This document shows, piece after piece, positions 8,038 to 17,100 of a stretch of DNA of 64,000 nucleotides. Under the pieces are notes generated by a model, which saw only the letters and a list, made by a program, of their open reading frames with translations, made no database searches and was not told the DNA's origin. The position numbers and the translations under genes were made by a program. Each line of letters starts with the position of its first letter. Position 1 is the stretch's first letter. Origin of the DNA: a virus; IMG/VR virus record IMGVR_UViG_3300036846_000800, positions 1-64,000 of that record; one strand, written 5' to 3'.

Positions 8038-8492
8038 CCACCGAGACGATCCTGGTGAAGCGCCGTGCCGCCTACAAGGGCGAGGTCGGGCTGTTCGCCG
8101 ATAACGAGATGAGCGAGAGCGATCTTGCGCTCGCGACCATGGACGAGGAGGTGCTCTGCAAGTGGTACAGCCCACGTAATCTCCAGGCCATGCGGTTCCT
8201 CTGGGGTCTAGTCTGGAAGACGTGGCAGAACACCGACATCTGGCTCGACCACCACAAGGCAATGGAAGACTTCAAGGCGCGCATTCACTTCACCAAGATG
8301 CTATGGAACCCACAGGCCAAGAAAACCAAGCCCGCCATTAGGTCGCTTACGCGAATCAACAATGAGGAACTCCGTCTGGTAACAGAGAGAATCATGGATG
8401 TGATCTGCCAGGAAATCATTCCAGGCATAGAGAAGGACGATCTGCGCCGCGAGGTCGAGGAGATGTTGGATGGAAAGAAAGTGAGGACCTAA
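8034..8492 (+). CDS. DUF1367-like phage protein
   Basis: 152 residues. The pattern of a short acidic N-terminus, then KWYSPRNLQAMRFLWGLVWK and a helical HHKAMEDFKARIHF stretch, resembles the DUF1367 family of lambdoid and other phages, whose members sit near recombination genes and are of unknown function. The match is by eye and moderate. It begins at an ATGA overlap and ends one base before the next gene. Confidence 0.5.
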   Translation: MTTETILVKRRAAYKGEVGLFADNEMSESDLALATMDEEVLCKWYSPRNLQAMRFLWGLVWKTWQNTDIWLDHHKAMEDFKARIHFTKMLWNPQAKKTKPAIRSLTRINNEELRLVTERIMDVICQEIIPGIEKDDLRREVEEMLDGKKVRT

Positions 8493-8493
8493 C

Positions 8494-8736
8494 ATGAGAT
8501 CACACAACAAAACGGCCCAAGCATATTACCGCGTGATCGATTACCTCTCGGATCACGGAAGCATCACGCACCAAAAAGCCTGCGAGATTGGTGGGTGGAA
8601 CCACGCCACATATCACCTCGCCAGACTTTGTCAGCGCGGAGACTTGAAACGCAAGGGCTATAACAAGTGGACGTGGGCGAAGCCGTGCTGCAACCTACCA
8701 CTGAAACAGCGGCGCTTTTGCGAGTGTCGTTGGTGA
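8494..8736 (+). CDS. Small winged-helix/HTH-like protein
   Basis: 80 residues with GAGG upstream. YYRVIDYLSDHGSITHQKA followed by CEIGGWNHATYHLARLCQRG and LKRKGYNKW reads as a helix-turn-helix with a wing, similar to phage proteins that regulate transcription or load replication proteins. The tail has four cysteines (CCNLP...CECRW) that may bind metal. No specific target can be given. Confidence 0.55.
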   Translation: MRSHNKTAQAYYRVIDYLSDHGSITHQKACEIGGWNHATYHLARLCQRGDLKRKGYNKWTWAKPCCNLPLKQRRFCECRW

Positions 8737-8770
8737 CCGACATCGGATTGAGCGATGAAAGGACGATGGT

Positions 8771-9055
8771 ATGAACCAGATCGAATTTCTCTTGCGGCTT
8801 TCGGAGAATGCGCAGGACAAGGGCGACGAGATCGCCACCAGACAACAAACCGAGCGTGCCACTCACGTCACGGAGCTGCTCGAACTGCAGCGCATGGCTA
8901 CCATCGCACTACGAAACATCGAAGAGGAGCTGGCCCGCTTTGGGGTGACGAAGCGCACCACTCCTCAGCCGCAGCAGCTGCCATCAAAGGACTCGAATCC
9001 TCTGGCGTTTGGCAGCAAAGAGAAAGTCGCCGGCAATCAAGGGAAGGCCCCATGA
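8771..9055 (+). CDS. Small coiled-coil hypothetical protein
   Basis: 94 residues; the start is fixed by GAAAGGACGATGGT before the ATG. A frame from 8755 that overlaps it is not protein-like. Residues 1-60 form a helical, leucine-rich stretch (TELLELQRMATIALRNIEEE), and the tail is disordered and Pro/Gln rich. It overlaps the next gene as ATGA. Family unknown. Confidence 0.5.
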   Translation: MNQIEFLLRLSENAQDKGDEIATRQQTERATHVTELLELQRMATIALRNIEEELARFGVTKRTTPQPQQLPSKDSNPLAFGSKEKVAGNQGKAP

Positions 9056-9150
9056 CCAATGCAAGGACGCTAATGCTGGTGGCTGCCGTTCTGTTTCTTG
9101 CTAATGTGATTGGGATATGCGTCGTGGCGTGTCAGATGCCGTTGAGATGA
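9052..9150 (+). CDS. 32-residue single-pass membrane peptide
   Basis: Starts at the ATGA overlap with AAGGCCCC upstream. After MTNARTL comes one hydrophobic helix (MLVAAVLFLANVIGICVVAC) and a short tail. Coupling to the upstream gene and a typical transmembrane composition support a real small gene. Function unknown. Confidence 0.45.
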   Translation: MTNARTLMLVAAVLFLANVIGICVVACQMPLR

Positions 9151-9239
9151 TATCCACCGTCCAAAAAATAATGGTATCGATTGATGCTGTATCTGTATAG
9201 CATGAAAATTCTCTACACCCTCACCGAGGAGAACAGAGC

Positions 9240-9992
9240 ATGAAGTTAAGGACCATCCTCCTGGCCAGCGCTGTAGCGTTGGGACTGGCCGGTCCGGCAA
9301 ACGCAGAACTTGTCCTGTTTGGCGGGAGTGACCTCCTGTCGTTCGTGGACGTCGGCGCCGAAGGCTTCGGTAACGTCAACCGCGCCCTGACCTTGCAGAC
9401 TAACGGCATCGAATTTGGTGCTCGTGGTTTTGGTAACGTCCTGGTTGACGAGGCCATCAGCGGTGCTGACAAAGGCGGCACTCCAACGATCGGGTCGTTG
9501 GGGTGGACAAGTGGTGCTCAAGTCGGCATCGGTTTCAACACCGATCAAGCCGGTCAGAAAGACGGCATCACGCTAGACGCTTTGAAGTTGACGGTGTGGA
9601 ATCTAGCTGGCACGCCTGTGTTCACCGCCAGCTTGGCAACCTCGCCGATCAACTTCAGTGCCATTGCGCTGGCGCTTCAGAGCGGCAACGGCAATGCGGT
9701 GTTCGACTTCGAACTCAATGCCGCAGAGCAGCTTCAGTTCTCGGCCATGCTGGCAGCCAATCCCGGCTCCGCTAACTTCACTGCGGGGCTGTCATCCATA
9801 CTCGGCTGCACCTCACCAGTGGCAGCAGGGTGTCTGGTGTCGGACGATGGACCTGACTCCTTCACCTTCTTCTCACAGGCAGCAGTAGCGGTGCCCGGCC
9901 CGATCGTGGGTGCCGGCCTTCCCGGCCTGATCGCCGCATGTGGTGGTCTGTTTGGGTGCAACTGGCTCCGCCGTCGGCGACGCATCGCCTGA
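9240..9992 (+). CDS. Secreted protein with signal peptide and PEP-CTERM-like sorting tail
   Basis: 250 residues with GAGGAG seven bases before the ATG. MKLRTILLASAVALGLAGPANA is a clear Sec signal peptide, cleaved after the second ANA alanine. The mature part is beta-rich and acidic with many Gly/Asn/Asp residues. The end, VPGPIVGAGLPGLIAACGGL followed by a basic cluster (LRRRRRIA), is a tripartite exosortase-type sorting signal (short motif, hydrophobic helix, Arg cluster) like those I know from Bradyrhizobium and relatives. In the phage this protein would be exported and anchored by the host machinery. It may modify the cell surface; the function is unknown. It sits between the recombination operon and two terminators, as a moron would. 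Confidence 0.75.
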   Translation: MKLRTILLASAVALGLAGPANAELVLFGGSDLLSFVDVGAEGFGNVNRALTLQTNGIEFGARGFGNVLVDEAISGADKGGTPTIGSLGWTSGAQVGIGFNTDQAGQKDGITLDALKLTVWNLAGTPVFTASLATSPINFSAIALALQSGNGNAVFDFELNAAEQLQFSAMLAANPGSANFTAGLSSILGCTSPVAAGCLVSDDGPDSFTFFSQAAVAVPGPIVGAGLPGLIAACGGLFGCNWLRRRRRIA

Positions 9993-10183
9993 CAAGAACC
10001 ACCTCACAACTGCTTAGCACCTCTGGACAGTTGTGAGTGGACCGGCCGGTTGCTCTGACGCCTTCCGGCCGGTCCTTTCAACTCCCTCTCTTTGTAGCGT
10101 AGCGTAGCGTAGCGTAGCGTTAGGGACGCCGTGGTGAGTCGCGGCGTCCCGCTTCAGTTTCCTCATGGATGGGAGAATACACG
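9993..10183 (+). terminator. Cluster of hairpins, with a probable terminator at 10039-10078
   Basis: Three perfect inverted repeats occur in 150 bases. CTCACAACTG (10003-10012) pairs with 10028-10037. GGACCGGCCGG (10039-10049) pairs with 10065-10075 and is followed by TTT, the best terminator candidate. GGGACGCCG (10123-10131) pairs with 10142-10150, just before the next ribosome site. Between the last two lies a GTAGC tandem repeat. Confidence 0.6.
10094..10120 (+). repeat. GTAGC tandem repeat, 5.4 copies
   Basis: Five exact copies of GTAGC plus GT, running into GTAGCGTTA at 10114-10122. The same GTAGCGTTA 9-mer occurs twice at 61853-61878. Confidence 0.9.
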
Positions 10184-10828
10184 ATGCAGCCTTTTCTCGC
10201 GATGATTACCCCTCTCAGTGGTGGCGGGGGTCCGGTTGATCCTGGCTTCGGGGTTCCCGGATGGCCTGCTCACCCGATCGCTCCCGGTGGTCGGCCTCCC
10301 GGTATCTGGGGTGGTGCCCCACCTTGGATCGACAACACTCTACCCGGTCCACAACCAATACCGGGATGGCCTCCAGTCGTCATGCCACCGATCTACTATC
10401 CGCCCGGTGGCGGTGGCGGTCCGCCGCTTGGTACCTGGGGCGGTGATTCACCCTGGCCTGGATACGCGAGACCTCCGATCGCCCCAGGCGGTCGACCCCC
10501 GGGAATTTGGGGTGGTCCGCCGAATTGGATCGACAACACGTTGCCCGGCCCGCAGCCCACGCCCGGCTGGCCTCCGGTCATCATGCCGCCGATCTTCATT
10601 CCGATCCCGCCCGGTGAGAAGCCACCCGAGCCCGGCAATGGTCTCACACCAAGCCATCCGATCTATATTCCGGGTGAGTCTGGTCCCGGTGGAGTGAAGC
10701 AGCTAGTGTTTGTCTACATCCCCAGCATTGGGGGTGTCTGGTTCCTGGTCGATGTTCCGGCAGCACCGCCGCCGGCACCGACACATCCGATCGTGGAGCC
10801 ACCCCCTCCGGGAGGCCCAAAAAAGTAG
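10184..10828 (+). CDS. Proline/glycine-rich protein with internal duplication
   Basis: 214 residues from the ATG at 10184 (GGGAG eight bases upstream; an ATG at 10169 lacks this). Two copies of a roughly 75-residue module are visible, each with IAPGGRPPGIWGG, then WIDNTLPGPQP, PGWPPV and MPPI, separated by a glycine run. The last third has a short globular segment (VKQLVFVYIPSIGGVWFLVD) before a proline tail. There is no signal peptide or transmembrane helix. It may be a flexible structural or adhesive protein; no family was recognised. It lies between two terminators, so it may be transcribed on its own. Confidence 0.6.
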   Translation: MQPFLAMITPLSGGGGPVDPGFGVPGWPAHPIAPGGRPPGIWGGAPPWIDNTLPGPQPIPGWPPVVMPPIYYPPGGGGGPPLGTWGGDSPWPGYARPPIAPGGRPPGIWGGPPNWIDNTLPGPQPTPGWPPVIMPPIFIPIPPGEKPPEPGNGLTPSHPIYIPGESGPGGVKQLVFVYIPSIGGVWFLVDVPAAPPPAPTHPIVEPPPPGGPKK

Positions 10829-10845
10829 GTCCGCTCCGCTCATGG

Positions 10846-10873
10846 GCGGGGCACCATAAGCCCCGCTCTTTTT
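10846..10873 (+). terminator. Rho-independent terminator
   Basis: GCGGGGC (10846-10852), a 7-base loop, GCCCCGC (10860-10866), then TCTTTTT. It follows the stop of the Pro/Gly-rich gene by about 18 bases and closes that transcript. Confidence 0.85.
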
Positions 10874-10908
10874 ATAAGCGCGTCAATCGCTGCCTAGATC
10901 GTATCAGC

Positions 10909-11103
10909 ATGCTGCTGCCGCCACCGACACCCATCGGATTACGGCTTCGCATGTACGAGGTGACGCGACTCGACGTCGCGTGTGCCGTCGGCGGGATACT
11001 GATCTCTGCCGGCGCGTGGTGGTACCATGCCAACTGGCAATGGTTCGTGATCGGCTTGCTGCTAGTGGTGCTGTCGTGGATGATGGATCGATGGATGTTC
11101 TAG
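10909..11103 (+). CDS. Small two-helix membrane protein
   Basis: 64 residues (50 if started at the ATG at 10951). Two hydrophobic segments, VACAVGGILISAGAWWY and WFVIGLLLVVLSWMM, are separated by a short polar turn. Neither start has a good ribosome site. It lies directly next to the oppositely oriented lysis cassette, so a holin or antiholin role is possible but unproven. Confidence 0.4.
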   Translation: MLLPPPTPIGLRLRMYEVTRLDVACAVGGILISAGAWWYHANWQWFVIGLLLVVLSWMMDRWMF

Positions 11104-11183
11104 CCGACGTCGTATTCGGTGCGGCCCTGTTCGCAGTGGGCTTTAGATTCGTTTCTGGCCGTTGGCCCTGGAACTTTAGGTGA
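11091..11183 (+). CDS. Possible 30-residue membrane peptide
   Basis: The frame MDVLADVVFGAALFAVGFRF plus a WPWNFR end overlaps the preceding gene by 13 bases and stops seven bases before the convergent spanin-like gene. One hydrophobic helix; weak ribosome site (GGATGATGGATCG). Listed because the frame is protein-like and well placed. Confidence 0.3.
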   Translation: MDVLADVVFGAALFAVGFRFVSGRWPWNFR

Positions 11184-11189
11184 CCACCG

Positions 11190-11558
11190 TCATCTCCGCT
11201 GTTCCAAATCCTGCTCACGCTTGGCCATCGACTGTACGGCTTGATGATAAGCCCCGCGCGCAATGGTCAAACCTCTCCTGAAATTAGTCGCGTCTTTGGC
11301 CCCGTCAGTGAGCCATACGTTCCATAACCTAATGAGATGGGCATGATAGGCGTCATCAAGCGCCTTGCGATCGGCCGCCAACAAGTTGGCATCGAGCGGT
11401 ACACCGCTGTAGAGATCGCCTTGTGGTGCAGCTGCTTCGACCTGCCAGCGATCGCTCAGATATCCGCACAACGCTAGCGCAAACAGGATTATCAGGCAGA
11501 TTACGACCGTCAGCACGATCCGATGACCGAGCGACATGTCCTCCAGCGGACGCATCAT
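11190..11558 (-). CDS. Membrane-anchored protein, inner-membrane spanin candidate
   Basis: 122 residues. An N-terminal transmembrane helix (HRIVLTVVICLIILFALALC) is followed by about 85 mostly helical, charged residues that would lie in the periplasm. This is the layout of Rz-type inner spanins, and the gene ends the lysis cassette two genes after the endolysin. No outer-membrane lipoprotein partner (lipobox) was found nested inside it, so the assignment is positional. Confidence 0.45.
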   Translation of the reverse strand: MMRPLEDMSLGHRIVLTVVICLIILFALALCGYLSDRWQVEAAAPQGDLYSGVPLDANLLAADRKALDDAYHAHLIRLWNVWLTDGAKDATNFRRGLTIARGAYHQAVQSMAKREQDLEQRR

Positions 11559-11568
11559 CTTGGCCCGC

Positions 11569-11766
11569 TCATTGGTGAAAGCGTCGCCGTGCTTGCGCGC
11601 GCGGCTCCTTGACCTCTAACCCGGTGCGAAACACGGCGTGGCGGAGGTGATGCGATAGGCTGTGCCACAGCTCCTCGTTGTCACGTTCTTTGCGCAGCTG
11701 CCGGAAGTCTTCGTATGCATGGTGCACGTGACGATGCGCTGCGTCGTGGTTCGTCCAGTCGCTCAT
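11569..11766 (-). CDS. Small histidine-rich hypothetical protein in lysis cassette
   Basis: 65 residues from an ATG at 11766 that overlaps the endolysin stop as TGATG. The N-terminus is His-rich (NHDAAHRHVHHAYEDF), the middle is helical and the tail is basic. There is no transmembrane helix or signal. Coupling to the endolysin suggests a lysis-related or late role. Confidence 0.5.
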   Translation of the reverse strand: MSDWTNHDAAHRHVHHAYEDFRQLRKERDNEELWHSLSHHLRHAVFRTGLEVKEPRAQARRRFHQ

Positions 11767-13340
11767 CAGTCTTCCTCCCACGGCTCCCCGTTCAGGTAGA
11801 CGTCGACGTCTCCCGTCACTTCGATCTTAACTTTTCCCTTGGCGGTGATCATCACCTGAGGATTATCAGGCTCGGGTTCCGGCTCGGGTTCAGGCGGCTC
11901 CATGCCCTCCTCGACCAGCGCCTGAATAGCCTGGAGCATCGCATCAGCCTCGCTGCGAAGCTCGACCGCACGCTCATTGATTGGCCCCCAGTGCTTCCTG
12001 GCGTTTCTGAGCCCGACAGCAGTCACAAAGACGTGGAAGGCCGGCGCGTACTTGCTGAGGAACTGGTACTGCGCTCCCCCACCGGTACCGAACCCACCCA
12101 GATCAGACTCCTTGAGCGACACCCCCTCCTGGAACTGTGCCCTGAAGCCGCAGGGATTATCCCAGTACTCACTCAGGAGTGGCGGTATCTCGTCTCGACA
12201 GGAGCGGATATTCCAGGAGGTCTGGAAAAGCGAAGCCTCAGCGGTGTCAGCAGAAACGTTAGAGGCGGATTGATCCCGACCCTCGGAATATCTTCCCGAG
12301 GACTCGCGCATGCCAAGGCCAATCATGAGCACAAACAGATGCCTGAGGGTGTCCAGCCCGTCCTCGCTGTTATCCATCCCTTCGTCTTCGAACTCATCCT
12401 CGTACCACGCCATGGCATCGGTATCGTCATCGTCCACGTCGACGGCCCGAGCCATCTCGTAGGCCGCATCGTCCTCGGTGTTGTACCTTGCAACGGCCAG
12501 CGCAAAACTCAGCGCCATGCCGATGATGTACCCGACAGGAGCTACCCCTCGGTTGTCCCCCCAGTCGTAACGGGCAATGGAGCTGTGCCTTGCCGTGTCG
12601 CTGATGGCGGCAATCAGATTGGGCGGGAGCCCGTCTGTGCCGGCGATGACCTTGGTGTCCAGCTCATCGAGCTTCTCCCAGGTGGCCGGGCCAACCTCAC
12701 CGTCCGCAGTGAGGCTACAGGCGCCCTGGTACCCCTTCACAGCGCTGTCAGTGATGCCCCCGAAGTCGCCGTCGACCGGGTGCACACCGAGCGTGGTCTG
12801 AATCGACATCACCTCGGGGCCGCTGGCACCTTCCCCCACGCTGCTTCGGGGGATCGCCGGGATGGGATAGGACATCGGCCAGACATAGGCGACCACCGTG
12901 TCCGGGTCGTATTCGTCCACCGTCACCGCGTCGGACTGGTTGCCGCCACGACAGGCCAACATGCCACCAGACCACTCCTCGAATATGGTGATGTGGCCGC
13001 CGCCGGATCGCTCCATCGCGACGAGGCATCCCTGCACCGGCGACGGCAGGTGGGTGTAGTTGGGATCGTTCGCCCAAGACAGCGCCCACATCCACTTGTC
13101 AGTATCGGTCGCCCCGAACGGGCCGCTGATGTCGGCGACCGCCATGCAGAACGCTGCTGTGACGCCGCACCACGCGATGCTATCGTCGGTGTAGAGGGAG
13201 GCGTAGTCGGCCTGCGGAGGGAACTTCTGGCCGATGAAGGCGGCCATTGCCTCGATCTTGGGGTTCGAGCCGTTGCTGTACTCGGTCAACCCCGTAATCG
13301 CCCGCATCGCTTGCAGCCAGGGCGGGATATCATCAGCCAT
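11766..13340 (-). CDS. Modular endolysin: TIGR02594-type peptidase, PG-binding domain, lysozyme-like domain
   Basis: 524 residues. Residues about 1-160 match the TIGR02594/NlpC-like layout: LQAMRAITGLTEYSNGSNP, a likely catalytic cysteine in SIAWCGVTAAFC (about 58) and a histidine in GGHITIFEEW (about 115). Residues about 170-230 are a peptidoglycan-binding 1 domain (MSIQTTLGVHPVDGDFGG, DGEVGPATW). Residues about 330-480 look like a transglycosylase or muramidase, with GLGMRESSGRYSEGRD and EASLFQTSWN. A Glu-Pro repeat then links to a short beta tail. Two cell-wall cutting activities are therefore expected. There is no signal peptide, so release depends on a holin. Confidence 0.8.
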   Translation of the reverse strand: MADDIPPWLQAMRAITGLTEYSNGSNPKIEAMAAFIGQKFPPQADYASLYTDDSIAWCGVTAAFCMAVADISGPFGATDTDKWMWALSWANDPNYTHLPSPVQGCLVAMERSGGGHITIFEEWSGGMLACRGGNQSDAVTVDEYDPDTVVAYVWPMSYPIPAIPRSSVGEGASGPEVMSIQTTLGVHPVDGDFGGITDSAVKGYQGACSLTADGEVGPATWEKLDELDTKVIAGTDGLPPNLIAAISDTARHSSIARYDWGDNRGVAPVGYIIGMALSFALAVARYNTEDDAAYEMARAVDVDDDDTDAMAWYEDEFEDEGMDNSEDGLDTLRHLFVLMIGLGMRESSGRYSEGRDQSASNVSADTAEASLFQTSWNIRSCRDEIPPLLSEYWDNPCGFRAQFQEGVSLKESDLGGFGTGGGAQYQFLSKYAPAFHVFVTAVGLRNARKHWGPINERAVELRSEADAMLQAIQALVEEGMEPPEPEPEPEPDNPQVMITAKGKVKIEVTGDVDVYLNGEPWEED

Positions 13341-13346
13341 GCTTGC

Positions 13347-13361
13347 CTCCCGAATCGGGAG
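13347..13361 (-). promoter_or_regulatory. Hairpin covering the endolysin ribosome site
   Basis: In minus-strand sense CTCCCGA-T-TCGGGAG is a perfect inverted repeat whose right arm is the Shine-Dalgarno (GGGAGG), six bases before the endolysin ATG. Folding would hide the ribosome site, a simple way to delay lysin translation. Confidence 0.45.
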
Positions 13362-13506
13362 ACCATATTAACACGCAGACCCCGGCGAGTGGTTGGTCCA
13401 CCGGGGCCAGCGTGCGGAAGTCAAACGTACAAGGGTGACAGTACTCCTGCCGTATGATCACCGGCAGCGCGGCCGGCGCGCTCTCCCTTTGTGTCGGCTA
13501 TCAGAC
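13362..13506. other. Intergenic spacer between holin-like genes and endolysin
   Basis: No gene is seen. In minus-strand sense it holds CCCCGG...CCGGGG (15-base loop) and a TTAATAT A/T patch near 13364-13370 that could be a -10 box. There is no convincing -35. Confidence 0.5.
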
Positions 13507-13599
13507 TTAAGAAAGTAACCAGATCGCAATCAGCGTGACAAGGACGGTCCCCACGATGATCGCGACGCCCCATCGGATATCGTTATTGGTATCCATCAT
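13507..13599 (-). CDS. 30-residue single-pass membrane peptide in lysis cassette
   Basis: Reads MMDTNNDIRWGVAIIVGTVL, then VTLIAIWLLS and a TAA stop. It has one transmembrane helix with a short polar N-terminus. Its start overlaps the stop of the four-helix holin candidate (TGATG), so it is coupled. It could be a pinholin-like or antiholin peptide; function inferred from position only. Confidence 0.5.
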   Translation of the reverse strand: MMDTNNDIRWGVAIIVGTVLVTLIAIWLLS

Positions 13600-14024
13600 C
13601 CACGCGAAAGCAGACTACCAGCATGATAACCAAACAGCAGGTTAGCAGCGGCAACCAGCAGGGCAATCAGTACGATGGCGCCAAGCACATACTTTATGAT
13701 CGGCGCCAGCGGGGCTCCACCCATGTTCGACACGATCCAATCAACGATCAAGTTGATCACGTAGAGCACGACCACGGCGACGATCACCGCGACAGCAAAC
13801 CATACGACGCCGAGAGGTGAGACGGTCACCCCGCCTGCCAGCCCAAACACCGCAGCGATGGTGACGATCAGCGCGATCAGCAGCAGCGCACCGATGGCGA
13901 TCTTCGCAATCTTGGCGAAGAAGTCATCCGGCGCCACCTTATCGATGCTGAGAAAGAAGATGCCACCCGCCGCCAGCAGCGCGATGATGTTGACCAGAAA
14001 TTGCACCAGTCCCGAGCCTGACAT
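13596..14024 (-). CDS. Multi-pass membrane protein, holin candidate
   Basis: 142 residues with GGAGG seven bases before the ATG. Four hydrophobic helices are evident: LVQFLVNIIALLAAGGIFFL, KIAIGALLLIALIVTIAAVF, VVWFAVAVIVAVVVLYVINL and YVLGAIVLIALLVAAANLLF. There are few charged residues and a short tail. First gene of the cassette with the endolysin, so a holin role fits. It matches no holin family I can name, and an inner-membrane exclusion protein is an alternative. Confidence 0.55.
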   Translation of the reverse strand: MSGSGLVQFLVNIIALLAAGGIFFLSIDKVAPDDFFAKIAKIAIGALLLIALIVTIAAVFGLAGGVTVSPLGVVWFAVAVIVAVVVLYVINLIVDWIVSNMGGAPLAPIIKYVLGAIVLIALLVAAANLLFGYHAGSLLSRG

Positions 14025-14149
14025 AGTAGCCTCCGTCGCGGTTGACTTTCATCGGCCCCTGCATTACACGTAAAGCATGGTCAAGTACGTCTACACGCCA
14101 GTCGATTGGAGCCGCTACCGGTTCTATGCCCGCCGCGAGACGTGGCGAC

Positions 14150-17100
14150 CTATTGCTGTTCCTCGCCGCCCGGGCGTAGTGCTCCAGCTCCGACGACCGC
14201 CGCGCCGCCAAGACCGAGCAGCGGACGCCGCCCGGTAACGTGCTCAGCCCACGCCTGCTCAGGGGTAATGCCCCTCACCTTTGCGGTGACCCAGGCGCGG
14301 CGGTTCAGTTCCACAGCCAACGGCACGGGTATTGATTTGAGACCAGTGTACTCGCCACCGCCGATCCAGGTGGCGGCCTGCTGCTGGGCTTGTGGCACCC
14401 CTGCACGCTGCGCTGCGCGCCCACCCAGGCGTTCCAGCGCAGCGTATTCTCCTGGCAGTAGTCCGCCCGCCGTAGCTCCCTCACCAAACGCCTCTGCGCC
14501 ATACGGCATGCCGACCATGTTGCGGATGTCGTGGGTGTCGACCGTGCGCGGCCCATAATTACCGCTGAGGTTCTGCCGATAAGAGAACGGTTTCGGGTTA
14601 CTGACCGGGTCGCCCATGTTTTGCAGATACTCGCGCACGCGCGCAGCGTGCTGCACCTGCGACTTGGCTCCGTAGCCAGCAGGCGGCGGGCCGGCAAGCG
14701 CCTGTACGGTCTTGCCGCTGACCGGATCGGTCATCGATATGACCTGCGGTAGCGGCTCTCCACGCATGACATTGCCGAGGTAGTAGCTCGACCCGCGCAC
14801 GTTGCTGCTGATCGGGTTCACCATCGAGGTGCCGGCGAGCGCATCAATCCAGGCTCTCTGCGCCTGAGGACCACGCTCGGGGCCTAGTATCTGCGGGAAG
14901 GTAGCGAGCGGCTCCTGGATGTTGTACCAGCCCCAGTCTCCAGGGCCGGCCTTACCAGCCGCGCTCTCGATGCGACGCAACCCACCCTGAGCAGCTGGCG
15001 CAAGACGCTCGGTCATCTTTGGTGCAACACGCGGCAACGGAAACTGCTCAACGTCCGGCATGCGGCGTAGAGTTTCGGGGCTGAGATCGAAAATGCTCGG
15101 CGCTGTGCCTTGCTCCCTAAGAACATCGAACTCCTTCTCGGCTCTGGTGATTTCTTTTTTGACCGGAGCAAAGGCCTGCTTGCCCGGTTCTGCAGCTTCC
15201 TGCGATGGCAGCTGGAACCCCGGCTTCTTGAGCCTGCCCTGCTGGAAAGCCTTACGCTCCTCTGATGTCAGCGTTTCGAGCGCGGCCCGATCTGCCATCT
15301 TGAGCCGTGTCGCAGCCTCGATAGCCGCCGGTGTTTGTGTTTGTAATGACGGCTTTACCAGCGAGCTGGGCGGCTGACCAATCAGCCCAAGGTCATGGTA
15401 GAGCTGGCGCAGCTGCGGCTGGGTCATCTCTCCGCTTGCCTCAGCCGCGCGGGCGATCTCTTCCGGCGAGGCCCTTGCTGCTAACTGTGGCGTCCGCCGT
15501 ACCGCACCAGCACCGAGCACCGTTCCCGCTCCCCGCACTGCTGAGAACGGCGAGCCAACTACCGCCATCGCAGTCTCGGCACTTGGTGCGGGGTCAAACT
15601 CCTCAGGCCGAAAGAAGGCATTACCGCCCTGCCGCCCTGCATAATCAAGCGCGCGTGCCGCTGCACTCGGTGGAGCACCGGCCTCCTTGGCTTCACGATT
15701 GGCAGCGGCAGCCCCGGCAGCACGGGTCAGCGCAGGGTGCGCCGCCGCCGTGCGCTCGAAGGCATCCCGCTCCAGCGCCTCGGGCATCTCTGGAACATCA
15801 CCGCCCTCGGCACGCCGCCGGGTGGGATCGCGCGATCCGCCACCGCGCCGGTCCTCGATGTTGAGACTTTCGGGAAAGCTCGCCAGCGCCTCCTGATTCA
15901 TCGGAATGCCGCCGAACGGGGGAAAGGTCGGATAACTCGGGTTACCCACCGCCGCGAGGTAGTGATGCAGCACCTGCGGATCGAGCGGGGCATTCCAGTC
16001 GGCCCGTGGCGGCGGCACATAGCGATTGCGACCGACGTCGTTGACGCCGACTTGCTCGGCCAGACCGCCATCGGCCATGCCGAGGGTCTGATAGATGCCG
16101 GTCCCAGGATCGCGCCAGCCCTGCGACTGTGAGTAATCAATGAAGCTCTCGCCGGGGGTCATCACCCGGCTGGTGGGGTCGGTGTAGTTCTCGTCGTCTT
16201 CGTTCTCCCACTGGGAATTATCGGTGGGGTCAACGCGCTTGGCGCGGCCGGTGATCTCACGTTCGCCAGTGGGATAGTCGAGGCTACCGCCCCGCGCACG
16301 CGAATCAACACGTGGGAGGTAGCCCTCCGGTGTGGTGTCCGCCTCGAACGCGCCCCACCCCTCGGCGGGAATGCCACGCCCTCGGAGCTGGTTGTAGATG
16401 TCCTCGCGCGACGTCGCCGGCGGTCCCTTAGCAACCTTGAGGGGGCGCTTCTGCGCAGCCAGCTGTGCGCTGAAACCACCGCTGCCTGGACTGCTCCCCA
16501 GCAGCGCCTCGTGCTTCTCGCGCAGGCCTACCGGAGCGGCCGATTGCTCCCGCGCTTCTCCACCATCCTGTAGAGCTTGGCTTGGCCACGGGCGTGGGCC
16601 GCGAGCGCCAGCAGCCGCTCCCGCTCCTTGGGATCGCCCTCCCGTGCCGCCAATCGCTGGAACACCACCGCCCGCTTGGCGTGATTCTGGCTGCGGTTCT
16701 TCAACATTGGGTAACGTCGCTCCTAGACCAACACCAACACCGCCTGCTGTGGGAAGGGCCGCGCCTCGACGGCTAGACGGCCGGACAGTAAGGCGCAACG
16801 GAGCAGCAGGAGTAATATCGGTCAGCATCTTTGCAAGAGACTCGTTCGATTTTGCGTGTAACCAAGCCTGTGTGGGCTTCCCCAAAGTGTTCTGATAAAT
16901 CGATTTGAAAAACCCCAGCCCGAGCTTGTGTGCAAAGGCATCCCTTGCCAGCTGACCAAAGATTGAGTCAGCTTCCTGTGCCTGTGCCTGTCGGCGAAAC
17001 GTAGCGCTGTTGCCCAACGACTGCGCCGTTACCTCAGCCGTTGCAATCTCGTGGTCGAGTGCTTGCTGGAAGTTCTGGTTTGCTCCTGGATTAGGCATCA

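Noticed and set aside
10980-11183. Plus 67-codon frame starting MCRRRDTDLC
   Set aside because: It begins inside the membrane-protein gene in a different frame and has a disordered Arg/Asp start. Only its final 30 codons, listed separately, look like a small peptide.
14077-14238. Plus-strand 53-codon frame (VKYVYTPVDWSRYRFYARRE...) at the end of the 14150 gene
   Set aside because: Protein-like at first, but it overlaps the opposing long gene by 89 bases, its end is Arg/Pro-biased, and there is no ribosome site.
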